Positions 1 to 7,892 of a stretch of DNA of 55,483 nt are shown piece after piece. The stretch lies in assembly GCA_050117475.1 (NCBI GenBank), contig JASFMR010000010.1:1-55483 (forward strand), given 5' to 3'. Position 1 is the stretch's first letter. Each line of letters starts with the position of its first letter. The notes beneath the pieces are model-generated. The model ran no database searches. It was given only the letters and a program-made list of their open reading frames with translations, and had not been told where the DNA came from. A program made the translations under genes and the position numbers. This DNA is from Fodinibius sp050117475 (GTDB lineage Bacteria; Bacteroidota; Rhodothermia; Balneolales; Balneolaceae).

Positions 1-1
1 C

Positions 2-622
2 CAAGACTTGCGAACGAATATCCCGCTTACCTTGCCCCGAAGTGAGCCCAATTACAATATGCAGAATTCGCTGGCAAAACTTAGGCCGGAATTTGGACTA
101 TTCGAAAGCAGCCGTAAAGCTTTTTCGTACCAAAAAAAGTTGGCGCAGACAAATAAGGTACCTTCGGTGTCAGCATTCGGCACCGCGGCATATGGTCGCC
201 CGGGATTTAATGTTTTTGAGAACGACCTCCATCCCTATTATATCGTTGGATTCCGAGTCAAGTGGAATCTGTGGGGAGCACGTAACGCAAATACCAAGCA
301 ACGGATGCTTGGTTTGCAGCAGAAGAGTGTAACGGAAGAAGAACATGCATTTGAAAGGCAGCTGCAAGCAAGCCTCAGCAAAATACGTGAACAGATACAG
401 TCTTTGCAGGAGCAGGTGAAACGCGATGAAAGGATTATACAGCTGCGAGAAAAAGTAGTATCTGTAGCAGCCAGCCAGATGAAAAACGGCACGTCAACAG
501 CCACCGAATATATCACTGAACTAAATAAGGAAACGCAGGCAAGGATGGCCATGATGATTCATAAAACAAAGCTTGCACAAGCGAAGATAGATTATCAAAC
601 CACATTAGGTATATCAAAATAA
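2..622 (+). CDS. TolC-like outer membrane efflux protein, C-terminal part
   Basis: The gene enters from the left edge: the frame is open from base 2, so no start can be chosen and only about 206 C-terminal residues are visible. They contain a beta-strand-like stretch (FEND..PYYIVGFRVKWNLWG), then a long charged helix rich in Glu, Gln and Lys, and end in a helix closing with QTTLGISK. This matches the second repeat of outer-membrane efflux (OEP/TolC) proteins, which form a trimeric outer-membrane and periplasmic channel. It lies 19 bases ahead of an HlyD-type adaptor and ABC exporter genes, so it is probably the exit duct of that exporter. Family call is from the fold pattern and context; sequence identity within TolC proteins is low. 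Confidence 0.8.
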   Translation, partial: QDLRTNIPLTLPRSEPNYNMQNSLAKLRPEFGLFESSRKAFSYQKKLAQTNKVPSVSAFGTAAYGRPGFNVFENDLHPYYIVGFRVKWNLWGARNANTKQRMLGLQQKSVTEEEHAFERQLQASLSKIREQIQSLQEQVKRDERIIQLREKVVSVAASQMKNGTSTATEYITELNKETQARMAMMIHKTKLAQAKIDYQTTLGISK

Positions 623-641
623 CCGATAACGGAACCAAGTT

Positions 642-1535
642 ATGAAAAAACGAACGAAAAATTCGATTGCTTTACCTCTTTTACTGATCACTTTAATTGT
701 CGGTTGCTCCGGAAATGAAAAATCGGATGCTTACGGACAATTTGAAGCTACAGAGACAACCGTTTCTTCAAAAGCCTCCGGGGAACTTCTCTCATTCAAT
801 GTTGATGAGGGGGATGAGCCGGAAGCCAATCAACAAGTTGGAATCGTGGATACTACCCAGTTGGAACTCAAACGGCAAGAACTTCAGGCACAGCGGGTAG
901 CTACTCAATCGAAAATTGATAATATTAATGCCGAAGTTGATGTCCAGAAAGAACAACTTCGGACAGCCTTAACCGATCTGAAGAGAATACAGTCTTTGGT
1001 ACAAGACAGTGCTGCAACTCAGCAACAGCTGGACGATATTCAGGGAAACGTGCGTACGCTTCAAAAACGAATTGATGCTCTGCAAACGCAGAAGCAGTCG
1101 GTACGGGCCGAGGTTAAGGCGACACAGTCTCGTATAAATCAGGTTAAGCAGCAGCTCAAGGACAGCCGGGTAATCAATCCCATTTATGGCACGGTACTGA
1201 CTACTTATGTGGAGCCCCATGAGGTGGTTGGGCAGGGACAGCCCCTTTACCAGATTGCAAACCTGGATACACTTGAACTTCGTATCTATGTGAGTGGGGC
1301 CCAGTTGCCTTCTATTAAACTGGGGCAGGAGGTTCAGGTTTTGATTGATAAAAATGCCGAGGCAAATCAGCAACTCAATGGGCGTATAAGCTGGATAGCA
1401 TCAGAAGCAGAGTTCACGCCTAAAATGATACAGACAAAAGAAGAACGAGTTACACAAGTGTATGCCCTTAAGGTAAGGGTTCCAAACTCGGATGGGGTCC
1501 TTAAAATTGGGATGCCGGGAGAAGTGAATTTCTAA
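642..1535 (+). CDS. HlyD/YbhG-like periplasmic adaptor lipoprotein
   Basis: The protein has 297 residues. A lipoprotein signal ends in lipobox I19-V20-G21-C22, so it should be lipid-anchored in the periplasm. It continues with a biotinyl-lipoyl half-motif (about 40-65), a long coiled-coil hairpin (about 68-170), the second lipoyl half (INPIYGTVLTTYVEPHEVV) and a beta-barrel domain. This is the membrane-fusion adaptor architecture that joins an inner-membrane pump to a TolC channel. It sits between the TolC-like gene and the ABC genes, as ybhG does with ybhFSR in E. coli. The start ATG at 642 gives a complete signal peptide. The substrate cannot be told from sequence. Confidence 0.88.
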   Translation: MKKRTKNSIALPLLLITLIVGCSGNEKSDAYGQFEATETTVSSKASGELLSFNVDEGDEPEANQQVGIVDTTQLELKRQELQAQRVATQSKIDNINAEVDVQKEQLRTALTDLKRIQSLVQDSAATQQQLDDIQGNVRTLQKRIDALQTQKQSVRAEVKATQSRINQVKQQLKDSRVINPIYGTVLTTYVEPHEVVGQGQPLYQIANLDTLELRIYVSGAQLPSIKLGQEVQVLIDKNAEANQQLNGRISWIASEAEFTPKMIQTKEERVTQVYALKVRVPNSDGVLKIGMPGEVNF

Positions 1536-1595
1536 TTTCATGCATCCAGTCACGCTGTCCGTAGCTGGTGGGTCTAATGTGTGCCCTAACAAAAA

Positions 1596-1624
1596 AGATT
1601 CTGAAACAAGTTTAGGATGACATA
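1596..1624. repeat. Intergenic palindromic repeat, family A, copy 1
   Basis: An imperfect palindrome (ATTCTGAAACAAGTTTAGGAT) lies between the adaptor and the first ATPase gene. It is related to copies at 7846 and 12773, which share arms of the type TCCTGAA and TTCAGGA around a 3-4 base loop. In transcripts it would fold as a short hairpin. This copy has two changes that weaken the arms. The rest of the 162-base gap shows no gene. Confidence 0.55.
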
Positions 1625-1697
1625 TTAAATAAAAAAGTAATTTTGCCCCTATATGAAGTGGATTAAGGGAATACCTTGAATAGTTATAAATAGAATT

Positions 1698-2621
1698 ATG
1701 AAACCAATAAAAATTCATAACCTGATAAAAACTTACGGCAACGTGGAAGCCGTCAAGAACATTTCTCTTGAAGTTGACGAAGGGGAATTGTTTGGACTCA
1801 TCGGTCCCGATGGCGCGGGCAAAACGACCATTTTCCGCATCCTTACAACACTGCTCAAGCCGGATTCCGGTGATGCCTTGGTTCTGGGGATGGATGTCGT
1901 CGATGACTACAAAAAGATACGCCCCAAAGTAGGGTATATGCCCGGACGTTTTTCACTGTACCAGGATTTATCCGTGGAAGAAAATCTAACCTTTTTTGCC
2001 TCGGTATTCGGGACTACCATTGAAGAGAATTATGAGTTAGTGAAACCTATTTACAGTCAGCTCGAGCCTTTTAAAGATCGAATGGCGGGGGCTTTATCCG
2101 GGGGCATGAAGCAGAAATTAGCACTCAGTTGTGCACTGATTCACAAGCCGGAGGTACTATTTTTAGATGAGCCTACAACTGGTGTGGATGCGGTATCCAG
2201 GAAAGAATTCTGGCAGATGCTGCACCGGCTTAAGGATGAGGGCATTAGCATTCTTGTCTCAACCCCTTATATGGATGAAGCCGAGCAGTGCGATCGCATT
2301 GCGCTCATACAAGAGGGAAAGATACTTTCCATCGAAACACCAGATGCCATCACGCAACAGTTTCGAAAGCAGCTTTGGTCGATTAAGGCGAACAATAAAT
2401 ATAAGCTTATCCAGATATTACGCGGTTTTGAATATGCGGATTCGGTCCAGCCCTTCGGTGAATTCGTGCACTATACCGACCAGCGGTCCGATTTTGATCT
2501 CCACGAACTTGAGCAATACCTGACGGCCCACGAATTGAAGAATATTGAAATACAAGAAGAGCAGCCGGATATAGAAGATACATTTATGCGGCTGATGGAA
2601 GAGGAGGCAAATCATGGCTGA
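1698..2621 (+). CDS. ABC exporter ATP-binding protein (YbhF N-half-like)
   Basis: This 307-residue ATPase energises an exporter. Walker A is GPDGAGKT (36-43), the Q-loop region includes YMPGRFSLY, the signature is LSGGMKQ (133-139) and Walker B is VLFLDEPTTGVD (153-164). The C-terminal 80 residues extend past the nucleotide-binding domain, as in DrrA/CcmA-type ATPases. The next ATPase overlaps its end by 8 bases, so the two are translationally coupled. E. coli YbhF carries two such domains in one protein; here they are split into two genes. Start ATG 1698 begins directly with the first beta strand. Confidence 0.88.
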   Translation: MKPIKIHNLIKTYGNVEAVKNISLEVDEGELFGLIGPDGAGKTTIFRILTTLLKPDSGDALVLGMDVVDDYKKIRPKVGYMPGRFSLYQDLSVEENLTFFASVFGTTIEENYELVKPIYSQLEPFKDRMAGALSGGMKQKLALSCALIHKPEVLFLDEPTTGVDAVSRKEFWQMLHRLKDEGISILVSTPYMDEAEQCDRIALIQEGKILSIETPDAITQQFRKQLWSIKANNKYKLIQILRGFEYADSVQPFGEFVHYTDQRSDFDLHELEQYLTAHELKNIEIQEEQPDIEDTFMRLMEEEANHG

Positions 2622-3354
2622 ATTGATGATTAAAGCAGAAAAATTAACCAGAATGTTCGGCAGCTTTACGGCCGTAGATCATATCACCTTTGAGGTGGGA
2701 AAAGGGGAAATATTCGGCTTTCTCGGAGCCAACGGGGCGGGCAAGACAACGGCCATGCGCATGTTGACCGGGTTGCTTATTCCTACGGACGGTGAGGCGA
2801 CTGTTGCCGGTCAGGATGTGTATGATAATCCGGAGCAGATCAAAAAGCAGATTGGTTACATGAGTCAGAAGTTTTCGCTATATGAAGATTTGACGGTACG
2901 TGAGAATATTAGGCTGTATGGCGGCATTTACGGATTATCTGATAGTGAAATTAAGCAAAAGTCGGATGATCTTATTGCCATGCTGGATATGCAAGAACTG
3001 CAAAATAAGAGGATAGGATCGCTGCCGCTGGGATGGAAGCAGAAGCTGGCCTTTTCGGTAGCACTGATTCATGATCCAAAGATCGTCTTTTTGGACGAGC
3101 CGACCGGGGGTGTTGATCCAATTACACGCCGCCAGTTTTGGGAACAAATTTACAAAGTGGCAAATGAGGGAACAACTGTTTTTGTCACGACCCATTATAT
3201 GGATGAAGCCGAGTATTGCGACCGGGTTTCGATTATGGTAGATGGCCGGATCGAAGCATTGGATACACCAGCCGAATTGAAACAAAAATTCGGTGCCGAA
3301 GATATTGAGGAAGTTTTTATAACCTTGGCACGAGGAGCAAAAAGAAGCGATTAA
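2614..3354 (+). CDS. ABC exporter ATP-binding protein (YbhF C-half-like)
   Basis: The second ATPase has 246 residues. Walker A is GANGAGKT (38-45) and Walker B is IVFLDEPTGGVD (157-168). The signature loop reads LPLGWKQ (137-143) instead of the usual LSGGQ-type sequence; LPLG-type signatures are, from memory, typical of the C-terminal half of YbhF-like ATPases. Together with the preceding ATPase it should form an asymmetric nucleotide-binding dimer, with one canonical and one degenerate signature. It overlaps the upstream gene by 8 bases and is followed after 83 bases by the first permease. Confidence 0.87.
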   Translation: MAELMIKAEKLTRMFGSFTAVDHITFEVGKGEIFGFLGANGAGKTTAMRMLTGLLIPTDGEATVAGQDVYDNPEQIKKQIGYMSQKFSLYEDLTVRENIRLYGGIYGLSDSEIKQKSDDLIAMLDMQELQNKRIGSLPLGWKQKLAFSVALIHDPKIVFLDEPTGGVDPITRRQFWEQIYKVANEGTTVFVTTHYMDEAEYCDRVSIMVDGRIEALDTPAELKQKFGAEDIEEVFITLARGAKRSD

Positions 3355-3358
3355 ACTC

Positions 3359-3427
3359 AAGCTATCAGTTTGAAACGTTCTGCAGTCAGGAAGGATACGG
3401 CTGAGTGTTGAAGTCTGACAGCTAAAA
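3359..3427. repeat. Intergenic inverted repeat, family B, copy 1
   Basis: The gap between ATPase and permease holds an imperfect inverted repeat: AAGCTATCAGTTT on the left, and on the right CTGACAGCTAAAA, whose complement reads TTTTAGCTGTCAG. Related copies lie at 4551 and 9092. It does not code and would fold into a long imperfect hairpin inside the exporter operon. Confidence 0.5.
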
Positions 3428-3437
3428 ACAAAAAATT

Positions 3438-4550
3438 ATGGAAGCTTTTAAAGGATTTATTATAAAAGAATTTAAGCAGATTTACCGGGATAAGCGGACG
3501 CTACTTGTATTATTTGGGATGCCTATCATCCAGATGCTGCTATTCGGCTTTGCCATTCGCAATGAGGTGGAAAATGCTAAAATCATGGTGTTGGATGCTT
3601 CGCATGACCGGGTTACACGTCATCTTATCAATAAAATTGATGCTTCAAACTATTTTACGGTGCAAGGAGAAGTGCAAAGTTATGATGATATAGAACGACT
3701 TTTTCAGAAAGGAGATATTGATGAAGTATTGGTCTTTGAAGCCGACTTTTCCAGGAAGCTGCGCCGTGGTGAAAATCCCAAAGTGAATGTTATTACAGAT
3801 GCCTCAAATCCCAACCTGGCACAGCTGATCCAGGAATATTCCTCGTCGATTATTGTGGATTTTCAGCACCGAATGGCTACGAATCAGCATCCTTCCAAAG
3901 CAGGCGGCATCCTGGCAAATGTAAATATGTTGTTCAACCCGCAACTGGAAAGTGTAAACCTGTTTGTACCCGGTCTCATAGCTGTCATTTTGATGCTTAT
4001 TTCTGCTTTGATGACTTCAATTTCTATTACCCGGGAAAAAGAGATGGGTAATATGGAGATTTTGCTTGTTTCACCACTGCGGCCGGGACAGATTATCATT
4101 GGAAAGGTATTGCCGTATATGGCCCTGGCTTTTGTGAACGTGCTTACGGTACTTGCATTGGCACGCTGGATATTCCAGGTTCCTTTTCGAGGTTCATACC
4201 TTGTTTTTTTATTGGAATCATTGCTTTTCATTTTTACGGCCCTTGCTCTTGGGGTGTTTATTTCAACGCGGGCCAATGACCAGCAGACAGCAATGATGGC
4301 TTCTTTGGCCGGGTTGTTACTGCCGACGGTTTTGTTGTCCGGGTTTATATTTCCGATTTCGAGTATGCCGGTACCGCTGCAAATTTTAAGTAACATTATA
4401 CCCGCTCGGTGGTTCCTGGTAATCGTGCGCAGCATCATGCTTAAAGGTTCGGGCTTTCTATTGATTTGGAAAGAGACGCTTATCCTGGCAGCTATGACTC
4501 TTGGATTTATCGTCCTGAGCGTAAAGAGTTTTAAAGTGAGGTTAGAATAA
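3438..4550 (+). CDS. ABC-2 type exporter permease (YbhS/YbhR-like)
   Basis: The 370-residue protein has one N-terminal membrane segment (LLVLFGMPIIQMLLFGFAI, about 22-40), a large extracytoplasmic domain (about 41-175), then five further segments ending near residue 360. This is the ABC-2 export permease topology. The motif ITREKEMGNMEILLVSPL after the second segment is the coupling-helix region typical of the family. It pairs with the permease at 4664 as a heterodimer driven by the two ATPases upstream. The start ATG 3438 precedes the cytoplasmic amphipathic helix FKGFIIKEFKQIYRDKR. Substrate unknown; in E. coli the system handles drugs and cations. Confidence 0.86.
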   Translation: MEAFKGFIIKEFKQIYRDKRTLLVLFGMPIIQMLLFGFAIRNEVENAKIMVLDASHDRVTRHLINKIDASNYFTVQGEVQSYDDIERLFQKGDIDEVLVFEADFSRKLRRGENPKVNVITDASNPNLAQLIQEYSSSIIVDFQHRMATNQHPSKAGGILANVNMLFNPQLESVNLFVPGLIAVILMLISALMTSISITREKEMGNMEILLVSPLRPGQIIIGKVLPYMALAFVNVLTVLALARWIFQVPFRGSYLVFLLESLLFIFTALALGVFISTRANDQQTAMMASLAGLLLPTVLLSGFIFPISSMPVPLQILSNIIPARWFLVIVRSIMLKGSGFLLIWKETLILAAMTLGFIVLSVKSFKVRLE

Positions 4551-4612
4551 CTGTCAGTTTTCAGCTACCGATGTTAAGCTAAAGTAGGGATTGCTGACCG
4601 TTAAAAGCTGAA
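4551..4612. repeat. Intergenic inverted repeat, family B, copy 2
   Basis: The sequence CTGTCAGTTTTCAGCT at the left, and GCTGACCGTTAAAAGCTGAA at the right whose complement contains TTCAGCTTTTAACGGTCAGC, make an imperfect inverted repeat with the same words as copies at 3359 and 9092. It lies between the two permease genes, directly after the stop codon of the first. Confidence 0.5.
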
Positions 4613-4663
4613 TGCCAAAATAAATTACGTATTGAATTGATCAATGACTAAACAAGTAATCAA

Positions 4664-5785
4664 ATGAGAACTATTAAATTCTTACTCCAAAAAGAGTTTT
4701 TACAGATTTTCCGTAACAAAGGGATGCTGCCCATCATTTTCCTGATGCCGGTGATTCAGCTTGTTGTCCTTTCCTTTGCAGCCACATACGAACTCCGGGA
4801 AGTTAATTTTCATCTTGTAGATTTTGATCAAACATCTGCTTCCCGTCGGCTGGTTCAAAAATTCCAGGCTTCGGGATACTTTAACTTGCAGAGTCATTCA
4901 AATGATATGGATGAGGGCCTGAAGAGGATGCGCGAGAATGAGGTTCGGTTGGTCATGGTAATTCCTCATCATTTTGAGCGTGATTTGTTCTCAGGAAAGC
5001 CGACTTCGGTGCAATTGAACATTGATGCTGTAGATGGGGCAACAGCGGGACTTATCCAGGGATACGGACGTTCCATTATCCAGGATTTTAGCAATGATGT
5101 TGAGCCTCAGATTAAGAATGTCAAACTATCCACCCGGGGGAGCGGGATCAATATTATTCCTGCCAGCTGGTATAATCCAAATTTGGATTATATCAATTAT
5201 ATGGTGCCCGGCATTCTGGTGGTGCTTGTTTCTATGATAGGGATGTTTCTTTCGGGCATGAATATTGTTCGAGAACGTGAAATTGGAACGATTGAACAGT
5301 TAAATGTGACTCCCATAAAGCGCTACCATTTTATCATTGGAAAATTGCTGCCGTTTTGGATTATCGGCTTATTTGAATTGGCACTCGGGTTGACGATTGC
5401 GCGTTTCGGATTTGGAATACCATTCGTGGGGAGTGTGTGGTTATTATTCGCTATTGGGGGTATTTACTTGCTCGTGGTTGAAGGTATCGGTTTGTTTATT
5501 TCTACCATTACCCATACCCAGCAACAGGCCATGTTTATCGCCTGGTTCCTGATGGTAGTATTTATCCTTATGGGTGGACTTTTCACGCCTATCGAAAGCA
5601 TGCCGGTGTGGGCACAGCATCTTACCATTGTAAATCCTATTTCCTACTTTATTAAAATTATGAGGATGGTATTGCTTAAAGGGGCAGGATGGTTGGATGT
5701 GCAAAACCTGGTAGGTGGACTGCTTGTTATGACTATTATTATATTGCCGGCGGCCATATTCCGCTATCGAAAATCAACCTCCTGA
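4664..5785 (+). CDS. ABC-2 type exporter permease (second subunit)
   Basis: A 373-residue paralogue of the preceding permease with the same layout: N-terminal membrane segment (MLPIIFLMPVIQLVVLSFAA), periplasmic domain to about residue 175, and five C-terminal segments. The coupling motif reads VREREIGTIEQLNVTPI. A conserved GLFTPIESMPVWAQ loop precedes the last segments, as in YbhR. It completes an exporter with two ATPases, two permeases, adaptor and outer-membrane channel. The hydrolase gene starts only 10 bases after its stop. Confidence 0.86.
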   Translation: MRTIKFLLQKEFLQIFRNKGMLPIIFLMPVIQLVVLSFAATYELREVNFHLVDFDQTSASRRLVQKFQASGYFNLQSHSNDMDEGLKRMRENEVRLVMVIPHHFERDLFSGKPTSVQLNIDAVDGATAGLIQGYGRSIIQDFSNDVEPQIKNVKLSTRGSGINIIPASWYNPNLDYINYMVPGILVVLVSMIGMFLSGMNIVREREIGTIEQLNVTPIKRYHFIIGKLLPFWIIGLFELALGLTIARFGFGIPFVGSVWLLFAIGGIYLLVVEGIGLFISTITHTQQQAMFIAWFLMVVFILMGGLFTPIESMPVWAQHLTIVNPISYFIKIMRMVLLKGAGWLDVQNLVGGLLVMTIIILPAAIFRYRKSTS

Positions 5786-5795
5786 TGTTCTAACC

Positions 5796-6602
5796 ATGTT
5801 TTTGATCAATACCAGGGATGACGGACGATATTTCTCTGACAAAGACAAGCTTGCTTGGATGGATAAGGATTTGAATACATTTGCTGTGAATCAGACTGAG
5901 ATCCTTGATGCCTGCCGAAATCAGAAAATCTTAGTGCTTATTCATGGGTTTAACAACCCGATGGGTGATATTTTGCGGGAATATACGTTGATAAAAAAGC
6001 AAATTAGTAAGTATGCTGAAAGCGAGTATGATGTCGTTATTGGCTTTATATGGCCCGGTGGAATAAGCGAGTTTGATTACTTCCGAGCTAAAATCAATAC
6101 ATCGGCTGCTGGGAAAAGACTGCGGGCTTGGTTGAAGAAACTCAATATGGTTTGTAAGGCAGTAGATATGTTAGGGCATAGCATGGCAGCACAAGTAGGT
6201 CGGATGGCCTTCAAGAATGAGGATAATATAAAGGTTAGAAATATTTATTCGATGGGCGCCGCGATCAATAATAACTCGGTGTTCGATAGCAATGAATTCA
6301 ATAATATTATTCAATCCTGTGATCGTATATTTATTTTCTACACTGAAAATGATCGGATTTTAAAATACGCTTATCGCCTCATCGAGTGGCACAGTCCCAT
6401 TGGATATGCCGGACCCAATATGGGATTATTGAATGATAAAGCCCCGGAGAAGATAAGACTTGTTGATTGCAGCGACTTCATTGCCGATCATACGGGCTAT
6501 AAAAGGAGTGAAAAAGTATTTCGATTTATCGGAAGCATGCTTGATGGTTCTAATCTCGGGGAAGTCTCAATATCTGAACTAGATCTTAAGTTCAAGGGTT
6601 AA
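5796..6602 (+). CDS. Alpha/beta hydrolase (DUF900-like)
   Basis: The protein has 268 residues and no signal peptide, so it is probably cytoplasmic. It shows the oxyanion-hole strand LVLIHGFNNP (46-55) and the nucleophile elbow LGHSMAA with Ser129; a likely catalytic His is in the late IADHTGY motif. The WPGG turn after the third strand resembles DUF900-type serine hydrolases. The substrate is unknown. It begins 10 bases after the exporter permease, so it is likely co-transcribed with the exporter, but the conservation of that link cannot be judged here. Confidence 0.7.
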   Translation: MFLINTRDDGRYFSDKDKLAWMDKDLNTFAVNQTEILDACRNQKILVLIHGFNNPMGDILREYTLIKKQISKYAESEYDVVIGFIWPGGISEFDYFRAKINTSAAGKRLRAWLKKLNMVCKAVDMLGHSMAAQVGRMAFKNEDNIKVRNIYSMGAAINNNSVFDSNEFNNIIQSCDRIFIFYTENDRILKYAYRLIEWHSPIGYAGPNMGLLNDKAPEKIRLVDCSDFIADHTGYKRSEKVFRFIGSMLDGSNLGEVSISELDLKFKG

Positions 6603-6606
6603 ACGG

Positions 6607-6614
6607 TATTTTTG
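6607..6614 (+). promoter_or_regulatory. Possible -7 box upstream of pheA
   Basis: TATTTTTG matches the Bacteroidota -7 consensus TAnnTTTG and lies 64 bases before the pheA ATG. No good -33 TTTG is visible at the right distance, so this is a weak call. Confidence 0.3.
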
Positions 6615-6678
6615 ATTTTGAAGTGGATAAACATGTTTGTACTCTTGAGTTTTGATAAGAAAACGAATAGCGGCAAGC

Positions 6679-7821
6679 ATGAAGTTGGAAGAAATTCGAA
6701 AGAAATTGGATAGCACCGATCGCAAGATCATTGAAGCCCTGGCGGAACGTCAACGATTGGTGCGGGAAGTTTCTTCGTACAAAATTGATGAAAACAGGAA
6801 CATTCGCGACAACGAAAGAGAAGAGCAGTTACTTAGTAAAATTGCTGAATTGGCGCGTGAGGCAGGCCTCGATCGCTATTTTGCTGAACAACTTTTTAAG
6901 GATATCATTCATCATTCGGTTCGTTTTCAGCAGCATAGCCTGGTCGATCACCAAAATGCCAAGAAGAATCCGGATGTGGTTCAGGTCGCTTACCAGGGTA
7001 CGGACGGAGCTTTTAGCCATCAGGCAGCCTATCGTCACTTTGAAGAGCGCTATTCTGATGTAAGATGTTTTGGTTATGATACTTTTCGTCAGGCTGCTAA
7101 AGCAGTTGAAAATGCCGAAGTCGACTACGCCATACTTCCTATCGAAAATACTACGGCGGGATCAATAAATGAGACATATGACATTCTTGGTGATAGGAAG
7201 TTGCAGATTGTCGGGGAAGAGGCCATCAGGGTGATACATTGTCTGTTGGCCTTGGAACGGGTTTCTATCGATCGGATTCGGCGCATTATGTCGCATCCGC
7301 AGGCCATTGCCCAGTGCAGTAACTTTTTGGCAACCCTGCACCATTGTAAAGTGGAATCTTATATCGATACGGCAATGTCGGCAAAGAAGGTTTTGGAGGA
7401 CGGGGATTTGTCCCAGGCGGCTATCGCTGGAAGCTATGCCGCCGAGATTTATGGCCTTGAAATACTGGAACGAGACCTGGCCAACCAGCAGGAGAATTTC
7501 ACCCGCTTTGTGATTGTGGGTCGGAACCCGGTAGAAGTAGATCAGCAAATACCTTGTAAAACATCATTACTAATGGTGACAAGCCATGAGGAGGGTTCAT
7601 TGATAAGCTGCCTGAAAGTGCTGGAAGAACACGGTATAAATATGGCCAAACTGGAATCCCGCCCGCGTCCCAATGAACCATGGAAATACCAGTTTTACCT
7701 GGATATCCAGGGCAATTTAAATGATCCCAACACACGGCTTGCTCTTGAGGAATTGGAACAAAAAGCCAGTTCGCTGAAAGTGCTGGGTTGTTACCCTGCA
7801 CAAGTAGGAAACGGGGATTGA
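6679..7821 (+). CDS. pheA: Chorismate mutase / prephenate dehydratase (P-protein)
   Basis: This bifunctional enzyme of phenylalanine synthesis converts chorismate to prephenate and then to phenylpyruvate. Residues 1-85 are an AroQ-type all-helical chorismate mutase (KLDSTDRKIIEALAERQ, then the conserved second-helix arginines). About 95-275 is the dehydratase domain with AYQGTDGAFSHQAA, LPIENTTAGS and the catalytic ENFTRF motif. The C-terminus (about 285-365) is an ACT domain with the ESRP motif (KLESRPRPNEPW), which binds phenylalanine for feedback inhibition. The frame is open upstream to a TTG at 6652, but ATG 6679 puts the mutase domain at the usual distance from the start, giving 380 residues. 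Confidence 0.94.
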   Translation: MKLEEIRKKLDSTDRKIIEALAERQRLVREVSSYKIDENRNIRDNEREEQLLSKIAELAREAGLDRYFAEQLFKDIIHHSVRFQQHSLVDHQNAKKNPDVVQVAYQGTDGAFSHQAAYRHFEERYSDVRCFGYDTFRQAAKAVENAEVDYAILPIENTTAGSINETYDILGDRKLQIVGEEAIRVIHCLLALERVSIDRIRRIMSHPQAIAQCSNFLATLHHCKVESYIDTAMSAKKVLEDGDLSQAAIAGSYAAEIYGLEILERDLANQQENFTRFVIVGRNPVEVDQQIPCKTSLLMVTSHEEGSLISCLKVLEEHGINMAKLESRPRPNEPWKYQFYLDIQGNLNDPNTRLALEELEQKASSLKVLGCYPAQVGNGD

Positions 7822-7845
7822 TTTTTATAATTAGTCAGGTTCCTG

Positions 7846-7871
7846 AAGCTGTTTCAGGATTCGTCTTTTAA
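7846..7871. repeat. Intergenic palindromic repeat, family A, copy 2
   Basis: The hairpin TCCTGAA-GCTG-TTCAGGA with one extra T lies 25 bases after the pheA stop, between the converging pheA and xseA genes, and is followed by a short T run (CGTCTTTT). It is the best-formed of three copies and may serve as a terminator for pheA. Confidence 0.6.
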
Positions 7872-7892
7872 GTTGTAATTAATCTATTAAAT

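Noticed and set aside
3884..4438. Long minus-strand frame (184 codons) inside a permease gene
   Set aside because: Antisense shadow of a membrane protein gene; its translation has no domain pattern. The same holds for the long antisense frames at 15004-15573 and 16117-16659 inside the peptidase gene.
7822..7892. Search for xseB beside xseA
   Set aside because: The 71-base gap has no room for the about 70-residue small subunit, and no suitable frame occurs upstream of xseA either.
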